Origin: Dyadobacter chenwenxiniae
Lineage (GTDB): Bacteria; Bacteroidota; Bacteroidia; Cytophagales; Spirosomataceae
Length of the DNA stretch: 64,000 bases
Direction of reading: 5' to 3'
Assembly (NCBI RefSeq): GCF_022869785.1
Contig: NZ_CP094997.1
Location: forward strand, 2,790,001-2,854,000
This document shows positions 55,188 through 64,000 of this stretch, one piece after another. The position numbers and the translations under genes were made by a program. Position 1 is the first letter of the stretch. Each line of letters starts with the position of its first letter. Below the pieces are notes generated by a model. That model was not told the DNA's origin. It saw only the letters and a list, made by a program, of their open reading frames with translations, and did not search any database.

Positions 55188-57497
55188 TCAAAACTCCCAC
55201 CGATAACTCAACACAGGAATCAACCCAAGCTGATATTGCGTTACAACATCGTCTTTACGTTTATCAAAATACCGATAAGCCTCATTTTTCGTGCCGGAGA
55301 CATTTTGCAGATCGATTGCCAAAGTTCTGTTGAATTTAGCTTTGCTTTTTTTCCAATATATCCTCAGATCGGGTCGAAAATAGTCTTTCATTTTTACCGA
55401 ATAATGACTTCGCGCCTCGTAAAGGGTGGTTTTGAGCGCTTTTGAATATTCCACATCAATCGGCTTGTCCCGAAACCCGCCCAACCAAAGTACTTTCGCA
55501 TTAACACCCCACAAACTCTCATTCCCCGACCTAAATTCTTTTCCACCGGTAAAACTGAATGTATGCCTTCCGTTGAAGCGTGCCTTGTGCCTTTGACCGA
55601 ATAAATCGACGTAAGTGGCGTCATACAATGAGCCCGAAACCAGCATGTAATAATCACTGGTCAGAAGCTTTTGAAAACTTGCCTCAACCCCATAATTTCG
55701 AGCCTTTCCGTTATTTTTCAAAAATTCATAAGGGATTTCCTCTATCAAATTGACCACCGAATAATTATCGCGCATCCCCTGCCCCACCGGTACGTCAAAC
55801 AAATGCTGCCAGTAGGCCTCAATTTTCAGGCTGCTATTTTTAGGGAAGGTCTTTTGATAACCTAAAACGATCTGTTGAGACCGTGTTGGGGAGAGGTTCC
55901 TGTTATTGTAATAATCTGTGTCATAAATATGTGTGGCATACAAACCGGCCGTTTGCATTTGACTGTGAAGTCCATAGGACGCAGAGAGTTGATCGGTTTC
56001 GCTGAGCTGCCATTTTACCGCAGCACGGGGTTCTGGCAACGCACTTAATTTCTCGGTTCTTTCCACCTTGCTGAGCATCGCATGAAGCCCCACTTCTCCT
56101 GAAATACCTGGCGTTACCTGAAATGACCATTTCACGAATGGCTGAACCGCTAAGCTGTTTAGATTTGTATTCACCGACCAGACATCCGTTTCATACTTAT
56201 TTAATGTCACAAAAAGCCCCCACTGAAATCTGGACCGCGGGTTATAACGATATGTGAACGTCGTGTTCAGCGATATTTTACCATTGATCAGTTTCTGGTC
56301 TCCCAGCAGCTCATCTCTTCCAAAACTCTGGCTGTTCACTGCATAAGCAACCCTGGAAGTGGCCAAAGCCGAGCCAACAAGTGCAGCCCGCACGGATAGT
56401 TTGTTTGCAAGCGGTTGCTCGAAAGTGACCCCGCTGGCGAACATTCTGTTTTTATACAAAATATTTTGGCCGTCCTTTTCGTATTCCCATGCTGCCGTAT
56501 CCTTGTCGGGCTCGAATGTGTTGCTGCTTATGCCGCCAGTGCCAAAAACGGTAAACCTTCCTCCTTTTGCGTTCGGAAAGTTGAGATTAAATGATAAATC
56601 CTGAAAACGCATGTCTTCTCCGCCAAAACTCGCGCCCATTGCGCCGAGCAAAGCTGTGAATGAGTAGCGATAATTAACAAGATAGGATGCTTTTGATTTT
56701 TTGGAAAACGGCCCTTCTGCGGCGAAGTCGAGACCCAATAAGCTGGCCTGCGCCGTAAATTCGGTTTGTTCGTCATTGCCGTTTCGCAAGTGCATATCCA
56801 GGATCCCGCCGTTGACATTGCCGTATTGTGCAGGAAAGGCGCCCGACAAAAACTGCGATGTCCCCAAGAGTTGCGTGCTCAAAATATTGACGCCACCTCC
56901 GGTTGAAGTCGGGCGGTCGCTGAATGTGCCCGCGTTGGACAAATGGTTTGGATTAACTATTTCTACTCCTTCCAGCCTCCATTGCATACTATTGGGCGAA
57001 TTTCCCCTGATAACCAATCCGTTGGCCTGATCATTTGCAGCAGCAACTCCCGGGAAAGATGTTGCTACTCGCGCCGGATCCATATAAGTGGCTGCATATC
57101 TGAATGTTTGCTCAATCGTTATCTCCTGAATGCTGTTGACTGAAACGGGGCGTGTTGCGGTTACGGTCGCTTCGTTCAATTGCTTGCCGGACGGAAGCAA
57201 GCGGATTTGCTGGACATTTTCCTTTCCCGATTCCAACAGCAATTCTGAAATTAAAACGGTTGTGTAACCCAGGTAGGAAACGGTCAGTTGGTAGCGCCCG
57301 ACATTCAGATTGCCAAATCGAAATGTGCCTTGCGCATCTGTAATCGCACCTGCTTGGGTGGGAGAAATTGAAACCGTAGCACCCATAAGCGGCAAGCCAG
57401 TGTCTGAATCCCTCACCGAGCCGCGAATGGTTGAGGTGAATGTTTGGGCAAAAGCAGTTGAAACAAAAAATAATAATATGGGCAGAAGTCTAAGCAT
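55188..57497 (-). CDS. TonB-dependent outer-membrane receptor
   Basis: 769 residues. Signal peptide (PILLFFVSTAFAQ), CarboxypepD_reg-like N-terminal domain (GSVRDSDTGLPLMGATVSIS, LSYLGYTTVLIS), plug domain (ARVATSFPGVAAANDQANGL, NPNHLSNAGTFSDRPTSTGG) and a beta barrel ending SYRWEF, the usual C-terminal aromatic. It imports an unknown ligand with energy from TonB. It is single, without a SusD partner. First host gene after the prophage junction. Confidence 0.88.
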   Translation of the reverse strand: MLRLLPILLFFVSTAFAQTFTSTIRGSVRDSDTGLPLMGATVSISPTQAGAITDAQGTFRFGNLNVGRYQLTVSYLGYTTVLISELLLESGKENVQQIRLLPSGKQLNEATVTATRPVSVNSIQEITIEQTFRYAATYMDPARVATSFPGVAAANDQANGLVIRGNSPNSMQWRLEGVEIVNPNHLSNAGTFSDRPTSTGGGVNILSTQLLGTSQFLSGAFPAQYGNVNGGILDMHLRNGNDEQTEFTAQASLLGLDFAAEGPFSKKSKASYLVNYRYSFTALLGAMGASFGGEDMRFQDLSFNLNFPNAKGGRFTVFGTGGISSNTFEPDKDTAAWEYEKDGQNILYKNRMFASGVTFEQPLANKLSVRAALVGSALATSRVAYAVNSQSFGRDELLGDQKLINGKISLNTTFTYRYNPRSRFQWGLFVTLNKYETDVWSVNTNLNSLAVQPFVKWSFQVTPGISGEVGLHAMLSKVERTEKLSALPEPRAAVKWQLSETDQLSASYGLHSQMQTAGLYATHIYDTDYYNNRNLSPTRSQQIVLGYQKTFPKNSSLKIEAYWQHLFDVPVGQGMRDNYSVVNLIEEIPYEFLKNNGKARNYGVEASFQKLLTSDYYMLVSGSLYDATYVDLFGQRHKARFNGRHTFSFTGGKEFRSGNESLWGVNAKVLWLGGFRDKPIDVEYSKALKTTLYEARSHYSVKMKDYFRPDLRIYWKKSKAKFNRTLAIDLQNVSGTKNEAYRYFDKRKDDVVTQYQLGLIPVLSYRWEF

Positions 57498-57672
57498 TTC
57501 GGAAACGTGTAAATATAGGTTACAAAAATAGTCGGTTGCATTTACAAACTATCCTGCTTTGAAGTTGCCGGGTGAACAGATTTGAACAAAAAATTTCAGT
57601 TCGCATAGGGGAACGCTGTTTCTAAGTTGTCAAATGGAAAGCAAATGTTCCAATTTAACTATTGAAGAAATG

Positions 57673-58107
57673 ATGAAAGCGCTCTCGATTTACTTTATAA
57701 TGATTCTTTTGGCCTTTTCTGGCTGTGATAATGAGAAAGTTGTTGATGAAACCAATTTGCCGCCACAAGCCTCAGAGTTTATTGAAGCCCACTTCCCCGA
57801 TGCAAAGATTGCCCGTGTAGTGCGTGACCGGGATGACCTGCTGACGAGCTTCGATGTAATCCTCGACAACCAGGTTGAGCTGGAATTTGATAAACAAGGT
57901 GAATGTTTCAGCGTGGATGGCAATGCGAATGAAAAACTGCCTGACAGCGTAATCCCGCTGAAAATCCTGGAATACGTGCAAAAAAGCTATCCGGACAAGT
58001 ACATCACCGACTGGGAGAAAAGCAAAACTACTCAGGAAGTAAGCTTGTCGGACAACAAAGAGCTCCTGTTCAACCTGAGCGGCACATTTCGTAGAATTGA
58101 CGATTAA
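57673..58107 (+). CDS. PepSY-like lipoprotein
   Basis: 144 residues from the ATG at 57673 (the frame opens at 57634, but MKALSIYFIMILLAFSGC is a clear lipoprotein signal with Cys 18). The mature part LPPQASEFIEAHFPDAKIAR, VELEFDKQGECFSVDG, LKILEYVQKSYPDKYITDWE shows two PepSY-like repeats of the Bacteroidota beta-lactamase-inhibitor-like type. Such proteins sit in the periplasm; the binding partner is unknown. Confidence 0.75.
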   Translation: MKALSIYFIMILLAFSGCDNEKVVDETNLPPQASEFIEAHFPDAKIARVVRDRDDLLTSFDVILDNQVELEFDKQGECFSVDGNANEKLPDSVIPLKILEYVQKSYPDKYITDWEKSKTTQEVSLSDNKELLFNLSGTFRRIDD

Positions 58108-58127
58108 ATATTATTTGGTGGGTGTAT

Positions 58128-58165
58128 AAAGAATAAGGGCGGCCAAATGGTCGCCCTTATTCTTT
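58128..58165. terminator. Bidirectional terminator
   Basis: A perfect 14-base stem (AAAGAATAAGGGCG and CGCCCTTATTCTTT, extendable with GCC/GGT around AAAT), A-rich on one side and T-rich on the other, between convergent genes. Confidence 0.85.
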
Positions 58166-58180
58166 ATGGATTAACAGATC

Positions 58181-59944
58181 TTAATAACCTGGATTCTGCG
58201 TCAATGTAGGCTTACCATCCAGCTGGCTGTTCAGGATTTCGTCCTGTGGCAGCGGATAGTAATTGTTTTTCTCTGTGAAAGACTTTCCAGCCATGTAACC
58301 TCTTTTGCTGAATGTACGACCGGATGGCTCTTTACCCGGAACAGCTTCCTCAGCAGCATATTTGTTAAGCACTTTGGCTGCAATTCCCCAGCGAACGAGG
58401 TCAAAGAAGCGGTGGCCTTCCATTGCAAATTCAAGTCTTTGCTCCATGCGGACTGCATTTCTTGCATATTCAGCGCCTTTGCTGGCAAATGTTCCTGCCG
58501 GATATGGCTCCACCTTGTAAGTTACGGAAGCATCCTGCACCGAACCTGTTTTTGCACGCAAACGGATTTGGTTTACATAACCTTCCGCAACCGCCAGGTT
58601 TCCAAGTTCAACCTCACATTCGGCCAACCACAGCAACACGTGCGATAGTTTGATCATACGGAAGTTGTTATTGACGTTACGTTTGCTGGTTGAATGCGTC
58701 GTGCTGTTTTCTTCGGCCAGGTAATACATCCATTTTTTACCGGTAAAGGGACCTGCATAAACCTGATCACGGATCCAGGCAGAGCCAGGCATCGGGCCCC
58801 AATCCAGGAAGTTAACGCCACGACGGCCAACTGTCCAATCAAGACGTGGGTCCACCGGCACTGTTTTGTCTAAGGTAAATGCGGCGGAGCTCACAATTCC
58901 CTGATCATTAGGGAGATCCACTTTGTTGTAAGTGTCAAGCGAACCGTCTCCGGCAGCGCCGATCATTGGCAAACCGTTTTGTGTTTTAAATGCATTTACT
59001 AAATTGTGTGAGGGCTGATAAAAACCGCAGCAGCCACGTCCGGGGGCACCGGCAGAATATGGCCAGTTGAGGTTATCTCCCGCATTACCATTGTTACCAT
59101 TCGTTCCGTCATTAACCGAGAACTGCACTTCAAAGATGGATTCAGTATTGTTGTTTCCCGTTGTCCTGTAATTGTCATGATAATTGGCTACCAGTTTTTT
59201 ACCGGAATTTTTCACCACATCATCCAGCAAAGTCTTCGCTGCAGCCCATTTCTTTTGGAACAACAATGATTTTGCAAGGAAAGATTTGGCTGCCCATTGC
59301 GTTGCTCTTCCTTTTTGCGCTTGTGTTGTAGGCAATTTGTCCGCTGCAAACTGGAAATCCGCTTCAATTTTCGGCCAAATCTCTTCCGTGTTTGGCACTT
59401 TGGTAGAGTTAGGATCAGCAGACTTGTACACCGTCTCGTCGATGTAAGGAATTTTGTTCCACATTTTCTTGGCCTCAAAATGGAAGAAACCTCTTAAAAA
59501 CCTCGCTTCTGCAATCACCTGCTCTTTTTCCGCATCCGTCATGTCCTTTACAAGCTCACCGTTCACAATCTGGATCACTTCGTTACACCTTGCAACGCCG
59601 TCATATTGGTGCCACCATTTACCTAAGAAATAAGTGTTGTCAGAAAGCCAGTTGTACTGCTCAATGAAAGACTGTTCGGGCTGGTCACCCGCATCGGTCC
59701 CTTTCACCGCGTCGTCGCTCGCGATCCCGCCAAATACGTAATTAGAAACCGTAGACTGACGGCCTGTATTTCCGGATCCAACGCCGTCAACAAGTGAGTA
59801 AGCGCCTATTAGCAAAGCATTTACGCCATTCTTGTTACTTAATTGTTCCAGGGAAGCGCGGCCTTGCGGTTTCAGATCGAAAAAGCTGTCAGAGCAGGAG
59901 AAGCTCAATCCGATCAAAACGATTAATATGGTTATTTTTTTCAT
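58181..59944 (-). CDS. susD-like: SusD/RagB family nutrient-binding lipoprotein
   Basis: 587 residues from MKKITILIVLIGLSFSCSDS (Cys 17 lipobox; the frame extends upstream to 59974 but the signal begins here). The rest is the RagB/SusD fold with ARFLRGFFHFEAKKMWNKIP, RATQWAAKSFLAKSLLFQKK (TPR-like helices) and EGHRFFDLVRWG. Forms the lid of the SusC pump and binds glycans or other oligomers. 34 bases downstream of susC. Confidence 0.93.
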   Translation of the reverse strand: MKKITILIVLIGLSFSCSDSFFDLKPQGRASLEQLSNKNGVNALLIGAYSLVDGVGSGNTGRQSTVSNYVFGGIASDDAVKGTDAGDQPEQSFIEQYNWLSDNTYFLGKWWHQYDGVARCNEVIQIVNGELVKDMTDAEKEQVIAEARFLRGFFHFEAKKMWNKIPYIDETVYKSADPNSTKVPNTEEIWPKIEADFQFAADKLPTTQAQKGRATQWAAKSFLAKSLLFQKKWAAAKTLLDDVVKNSGKKLVANYHDNYRTTGNNNTESIFEVQFSVNDGTNGNNGNAGDNLNWPYSAGAPGRGCCGFYQPSHNLVNAFKTQNGLPMIGAAGDGSLDTYNKVDLPNDQGIVSSAAFTLDKTVPVDPRLDWTVGRRGVNFLDWGPMPGSAWIRDQVYAGPFTGKKWMYYLAEENSTTHSTSKRNVNNNFRMIKLSHVLLWLAECEVELGNLAVAEGYVNQIRLRAKTGSVQDASVTYKVEPYPAGTFASKGAEYARNAVRMEQRLEFAMEGHRFFDLVRWGIAAKVLNKYAAEEAVPGKEPSGRTFSKRGYMAGKSFTEKNNYYPLPQDEILNSQLDGKPTLTQNPGY

Positions 59945-59978
59945 TGTAATGATATGAAATTTCGTGAATGTCAAAGGA

Positions 59979-62900
59979 TTAGAAACCGAAACGCAAGCCT
60001 ACCAGATAGGATTTGGAAACCGGATAAGCACCTTCATCCACACCCATGTGCTTGTCTTCGTTGTTGTTACCAGATCTTCTCAGGTTAATGTCCGGATCAA
60101 GTCCTGTGTATTTCGTGAATGTGAGCAGGTTTTGTCCTTGCAGATAAACCTGTGCCGAAGCTATTTTTACTCTTTTGAGCAACGTAGCTGGCAAAGTGTA
60201 AGTGAGCTGAACGTTTTTCACACGGAAATAAGAACCGTCTTCCAGGAAGTAAGAGGAAACCTGCTGGCTCGTTGCATCACCAGAATTAAGGCGTGGCAAT
60301 TTCGCGTCATCACCCGATTTTTTCCAGGAATTATAAAGCATGTCTTTGGACCTGTTACCCTGGAAAACGTTGAAATCTGTCCAGTATCTTACATAATTGA
60401 AGATCTCATTGCCTTGAACGCCTTGTCCAAACACAGTTAAGTCAAATGCTTTGTAACCCACATTCAGGTTCACACCATAGTTGAAATCCGGGTGCGGGCT
60501 TCCGATGATCGTACGGTCAGCGGCAGTAATTATGCCGTCGCCATTTACATCGCGGAATTTGAATGTTCCCTCACGTGTATACGAACCGAACTTCGGAGCT
60601 GCATCCGCTTCTGCCTGATCTTTGATCACGCCATCAACAAAATAGCCGTAATAGCTCGCGATCGGGTAACCTGCTTTTGAAGCCGACATCGCCGGAAGAC
60701 GCGTTGTGAAACCGAAGATGGTTGCATTCGGGTCATTGTTCAGCTTAATCACCTCATTTTTGTAGTGACCAAAGTTCACACCTGCTGCATAGTAGAAATC
60801 GCCTTTTTTATCGCGCCAGTTAAGTCCGATGTCGAAACCTTTGTTGCTTACCTCACCAATGTTTGTGTAAGGAATCGTTCCCGTTCCGGCTGTTCTCGGG
60901 ATGGCGATCTGCGTTAACATATCCGTTGTCTTACGGTTATATACATCAAGCACAAATTCCAGTTTACCATTCAGCAACACGGCATCAAGACCAATGTTGG
61001 TAGAAGTGTTGGTTTCCCATTTACCATTGTTGTTACCAAACTGTACAAGGTCAAATCCACCCACGATGGATGTTCCTGTTCCGTTGATATCGTAAGCATT
61101 GTTTTGTGGATCCGGCGCGTACAAGGTGTAAGCATTGTAAACGTTCGGGATCAGCTGGTTACCTGTTTTACCCCAGCCAAAACGGATTTTCAGATCATCC
61201 AAAACCCTTTTAGTAGGTTTCATAAATTCCAGCTCTGTCATCCTTAAACCCACAGAGAATGCGGGGAACACACCGTAACGGTTCGCTTCTGAAAAACGCG
61301 AAGATCCATCACGACGCAATGTAAAGTCGGCTAATAACAGCTCCTTGTAACCATAGTTAATTTTACCAAATTGCGAGAAAAGCGCAGTTCTTTCAGCACC
61401 AGCTCCTGCATTAGCCAAACCTGCCGCCGAACCTGCATCCAGGTAACGGTAATCCAGGTCATCGAATGCGAAACCGCTCCTGCTAGCCTGAAAAGCAGCG
61501 AAATACGTCTTAACTGCTTCCGTTCCCAGCAAAATGTTGAAGTTGTGCACACCAAAAGTTTTCGCATAGTTCAACGTGTTGAACCAGGTGATCGAACGGT
61601 CGAGGTTGTTGATTACGTTCATGCTGTTCGCGTTCCTTGATTCCGCAGCTTCAATGTCGCGGTGGAAATACTCGGAGCGATTTGTCTGGTTGTATTCAAG
61701 ACCAAAGCTCGTGCGGGCAACCAGCCCAGGAAGGATATCCACTTGTGCAAACATGTTTCCGAACACGTGCGTGCCTCTTGTAATGTTGTCTTTCTCACGG
61801 TACAGACGTGCAAGCGGGTTGGGCGCATTACCCAGGTTACTTCCGCGGCTTCCTGCAAAACCGTTGTAGGCAGATAAGTTTGTTCCGCCCAATTCCGCTG
61901 GTCCGCCGGTAATGTCGAATACGGGAATAATCGGGTGAACGCGGATCGCAAACATGATCGGGTTACCCTCGTCGTTGTTTGTAATGCCTTGTCTTTCGTC
62001 ATAGGAGAAGGTAAGGTTTTCTCCCACAGTGATTTTACCTTTTGTAAATTCCGTGTTGGCGCGTACAGAATACCTTTTGTATTTAGTATATCTCAAAATA
62101 CCATCCTGCTTGAAATGGTTGGCGGAGATCGCGTATTTCGCAGATTTCGAACCACCACTTGCACCGATCTGATAATTGGAAATCGGGGCTGGATCGAAGA
62201 TCACATCCTGCCAGTCGGTTCCTTCTTTGTTGGCCTTTGTAATGTTGAAAGCCGTTTTACCAAGCGCCGGATCGGCAATGTCGTTCGTATAAGTGTAGTT
62301 TGAAGGCAATTCACCGTAAACGTTCGGATAAATGTAGTCCGCAATCGTTTGGTTACCATTCTCATCAAACTTGTACTGAACAGAAGGAGAGGTAGCAGAA
62401 GGATTTTTGCCAGCGCCCAAATCTGACTGGTACAAATACTCCCCTAATTCCTTCGTATTCAACAGATCCAGCATTTTGCCAGGTCTCTGCGTGCCGGTAT
62501 AGAAGTCAAATGTAATGCTGGGATCGCCCTGTTTCCCTTTTTTCGTAGTAATGATTACAACACCGTTCGCCGCACGAGCCCCGTAGATAGAAGCGGCGGA
62601 AGCATCTTTCAACACTTGCATGGATTCGATATCATTCGGGTTCAGCTGGTTTAATGTTCCTTGTGTTGGCACACCGTCAATAACATACAGCGGGCTGTTG
62701 TTATTGATAGACCCGAAACCACGGATACGAACCATTGTTCCACCGCCCGGTGAATTATCATTTCCGACAGTCACACCAGCCGCACGCCCTTGCAGCATTT
62801 GTGTGACACTCGCAGAAGGTACAGCAGTCAGTTCCTTCGTGTTGATAACCGTTACGGCCCCGGTAATGTCCTTTTTGCGCTGTGCGGCATAACCCGTTAC

Positions 62901-63215
62901 AACAACTTCGCTGAGTGATTTTACATCCGCACTCATGGCAATATCAATCGTGCTGCGGTTTCCGATTTCAACTTCCTGTGTAAAATAACCGATGTAGGAA
63001 ACAACAAGTGTTCCAGAGGAGGATGGAGTAGCAAGCGAAAAACGACCGTCTGCATCCGTAGTCGTTCCGGTTGTTGACCCTTTTAAGAGAACGCTTACCC
63101 CCGGTAAAGGCACATTTTCGGCAGCATCAGTAATGCGTCCGCTTACCTGGTTTTGTGCCCATACGTGCAGGACAGAGAAACACAGTAAGAAAGTTAGGTA
63201 GAGATTTTTTTTCAT
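59979..63215 (-). CDS. susC-like: SusC/RagA TonB-linked outer-membrane transporter
   Basis: 1078 residues. Signal peptide (YLTFLLCFSVLHVWAQ), CarboxypepD_reg-like domain (VSGRITDAAENVPLPGVSVL), SusC signature plug (VNEVVVTGY-like SEVVVTGYAAQRKKDITGAV, NNSPLYVIDGVPTQG, DASAASIYGARAANGVVIIT), then a barrel ending SYLVGLRFGF. Imports the substrate captured by the SusD partner downstream. No glycoside hydrolase or regulator is seen nearby, so the substrate is unknown. Confidence 0.95.
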   Translation of the reverse strand: MKKNLYLTFLLCFSVLHVWAQNQVSGRITDAAENVPLPGVSVLLKGSTTGTTTDADGRFSLATPSSSGTLVVSYIGYFTQEVEIGNRSTIDIAMSADVKSLSEVVVTGYAAQRKKDITGAVTVINTKELTAVPSASVTQMLQGRAAGVTVGNDNSPGGGTMVRIRGFGSINNNSPLYVIDGVPTQGTLNQLNPNDIESMQVLKDASAASIYGARAANGVVIITTKKGKQGDPSITFDFYTGTQRPGKMLDLLNTKELGEYLYQSDLGAGKNPSATSPSVQYKFDENGNQTIADYIYPNVYGELPSNYTYTNDIADPALGKTAFNITKANKEGTDWQDVIFDPAPISNYQIGASGGSKSAKYAISANHFKQDGILRYTKYKRYSVRANTEFTKGKITVGENLTFSYDERQGITNNDEGNPIMFAIRVHPIIPVFDITGGPAELGGTNLSAYNGFAGSRGSNLGNAPNPLARLYREKDNITRGTHVFGNMFAQVDILPGLVARTSFGLEYNQTNRSEYFHRDIEAAESRNANSMNVINNLDRSITWFNTLNYAKTFGVHNFNILLGTEAVKTYFAAFQASRSGFAFDDLDYRYLDAGSAAGLANAGAGAERTALFSQFGKINYGYKELLLADFTLRRDGSSRFSEANRYGVFPAFSVGLRMTELEFMKPTKRVLDDLKIRFGWGKTGNQLIPNVYNAYTLYAPDPQNNAYDINGTGTSIVGGFDLVQFGNNNGKWETNTSTNIGLDAVLLNGKLEFVLDVYNRKTTDMLTQIAIPRTAGTGTIPYTNIGEVSNKGFDIGLNWRDKKGDFYYAAGVNFGHYKNEVIKLNNDPNATIFGFTTRLPAMSASKAGYPIASYYGYFVDGVIKDQAEADAAPKFGSYTREGTFKFRDVNGDGIITAADRTIIGSPHPDFNYGVNLNVGYKAFDLTVFGQGVQGNEIFNYVRYWTDFNVFQGNRSKDMLYNSWKKSGDDAKLPRLNSGDATSQQVSSYFLEDGSYFRVKNVQLTYTLPATLLKRVKIASAQVYLQGQNLLTFTKYTGLDPDINLRRSGNNNEDKHMGVDEGAYPVSKSYLVGLRFGF

Positions 63216-63256
63216 TAACTGGTCGGGTTGTTTAAAATATTAATAAAAAAAGAAGA

Positions 63257-63273
63257 AACAGTAACCTACTGTT
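63257..63273. promoter_or_regulatory. Inverted repeat upstream of susC
   Basis: AACAGTA and TACTGTT separated by three bases, 42 bases before the susC ATG. A possible regulator site. Confidence 0.35.
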
Positions 63274-63563
63274 ACAACACAGGCTGGGCTGAAAATGGGC
63301 GTCTGCAAGCAAAATAGGCTATTATTGGCAAATTATAGAAAAAATCATAGATATCAAGAAAATTGCGCCTGATTTAGCAACATTATCTTTCAAACGACGT
63401 TGTGAGCGTTTTTTCGGTTACAAGTCACCTTTTGTTTACTTTTTTATAAAGATTCGTTTGTATAATTTACTTTATCTAATTTTCTAAGCATATACGCATG
63501 TTAATCGGATTAATGAGTCGTCCTGTTTTGCACATTGCGGGTGCGCGTTTTTGAGATTTGTCG

Positions 63564-63571
63564 TAATTTTG
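63564..63571 (+). promoter_or_regulatory. Possible hemF promoter box
   Basis: TAATTTTG matches TAnnTTTG and lies 22 bases before the ATG at 63594. No -33 element at the expected spacing. Confidence 0.4.
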
Positions 63572-63593
63572 CACGCTACGATAACGGTTTAGT

Positions 63594-64000
63594 ATGAAGG
63601 TTGAAGAGATAGAAGGATTTTTTAAAAGCTTGCAGGACAACATTTGCCGCTCCATTGAAGAAACGGATGGCACCGGAAAATTCAAGGAAGATCTTTGGGA
63701 ACACCATTCCGGAGGCGGTGGCAGGACGCGATTAATCCAGCATGGAAGCGTGCTGGAAAAAGGCGGTGTTAATTTTTCCAAAGTGCAGGGCGAGGTGCAC
63801 CCGAGACTTCGTCAGCAAATGAACCTGAGTGAAAACGACGACTTCCATTTCACAGCTACCGGCGTTTCCATCGTCATGCATCCGTATAATCCGCATGTGC
63901 CCATTATACATATGAACGTGCGCTATTTTGAGCTGAGTAATGGCACTTGCTGGTTCGGCGGGGGCATTGATTTAACCCCGCACTATATTAATGAAGCGGA
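63594..64000 (+). CDS. hemF: Coproporphyrinogen III oxidase, aerobic (5' part)
   Basis: First 135 residues; the gene runs past the window. It matches HemF: GGGRTRLIQHGSVLEKGGVN, FTATGVSIVMHPYNPHVPII, HMNVRYFELSNG and WFGGGIDLTPHYIN. It oxidatively decarboxylates coproporphyrinogen III to protoporphyrinogen IX in haem synthesis, using oxygen. Start ATG fits the conserved length. Confidence 0.95.
   Translation, partial: MKVEEIEGFFKSLQDNICRSIEETDGTGKFKEDLWEHHSGGGGRTRLIQHGSVLEKGGVNFSKVQGEVHPRLRQQMNLSENDDFHFTATGVSIVMHPYNPHVPIIHMNVRYFELSNGTCWFGGGIDLTPHYINEA

Larger units (their letters stand above)
63216..63593. other. Divergent intergenic region susC/hemF
   Basis: 378 bases with no gene. It contains an inverted repeat AACAGTA-ACC-TACTGTT at 63257-63273 just upstream of susC, and a TAATTTTG box (63564-63571) before hemF without a clear -33 partner. 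AT-rich. Confidence 0.6.

Noticed and set aside
59964..60440. 158-residue plus-strand frame over the susC end
   Set aside because: Fully antisense to a certain susC gene.

Overview
The window is almost entirely the right-hand part of a tailed (siphovirus-type) prophage in a Bacteroidota chromosome, followed by about 9.5 kb of host DNA. Evidence for the host: promoters of the TTTG-N19/20-TAnnTTTG type, almost no Shine-Dalgarno sequences, a SusC/SusD pair, a CarboxypepD_reg-type TonB receptor, a tmRNA whose tag reads GESTYAMAA, and a Bacteroidetes-type tyrosine integrase. A Cytophagales genus such as Dyadobacter is my guess from overall protein flavour; it is not proven by the sequence.

Layout. 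(1) 1-12,974: one leftward membrane-protein gene, then a rightward early operon of about 35 very small, mostly ATGA-coupled genes starting from a strong promoter at 684-715. Recognisable members are a DUF6283-like Cys protein, an ssDNA-binding-like protein with an SSB-type acidic DLPF tail, an HNH nuclease, a NUMOD4/HNH homing nuclease and a DUF551 protein. No replicase, helicase or certain repressor is visible, so part of the early and lysogeny region probably lies left of base 1. (2) 12,955-15,562, leftward: lysis region with a 30-aa membrane peptide, a membrane-anchored coiled-coil protein, a GH108 muramidase and a patatin-like phospholipase. (3) 15,559-27,161, leftward: tail tip, fibre and esterase genes. 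(4) 27,316-30,903: accessory genes on both strands around a regulatory region rich in palindromes. (5) 30,891-38,164, leftward: tape measure, tail chaperones with a predicted frameshift, tail tube, connectors, HK97-type capsid and protease. (6) 38,419-41,554, rightward: an accessory island of about 11 small genes led by a structured, terminator-bearing leader RNA. (7) 41,551-47,752, leftward: head morphogenesis protein, small genes, portal and terminase. (8) 47,785-52,114, leftward: a second fibre cluster including an SGNH esterase. (9) 52,295-54,290: a phage-type unknown, a winged-helix regulator and the integrase. The integrase lies next to the 3' end of ssrA (54,450-54,818), the likely attachment site.

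Host part: an ATTCACTC tandem repeat, a TonB-dependent receptor, a PepSY-like lipoprotein, a SusD/SusC nutrient-uptake pair and the 5' end of hemF.

How it works together: the late genes run leftward as a long chain. At three places the chain is re-started by a promoter region containing an identical 19-mer (AAAAAAACTTTAATAAAAA on the + strand). Each of these lies back to back with a related rightward promoter that drives an accessory (moron) cassette. This repeated late-promoter/moron-promoter module, the leader RNA at 38,318-38,410, the operator cluster at 30,003-30,155 and the exported tail-associated proteins are the most unusual features.
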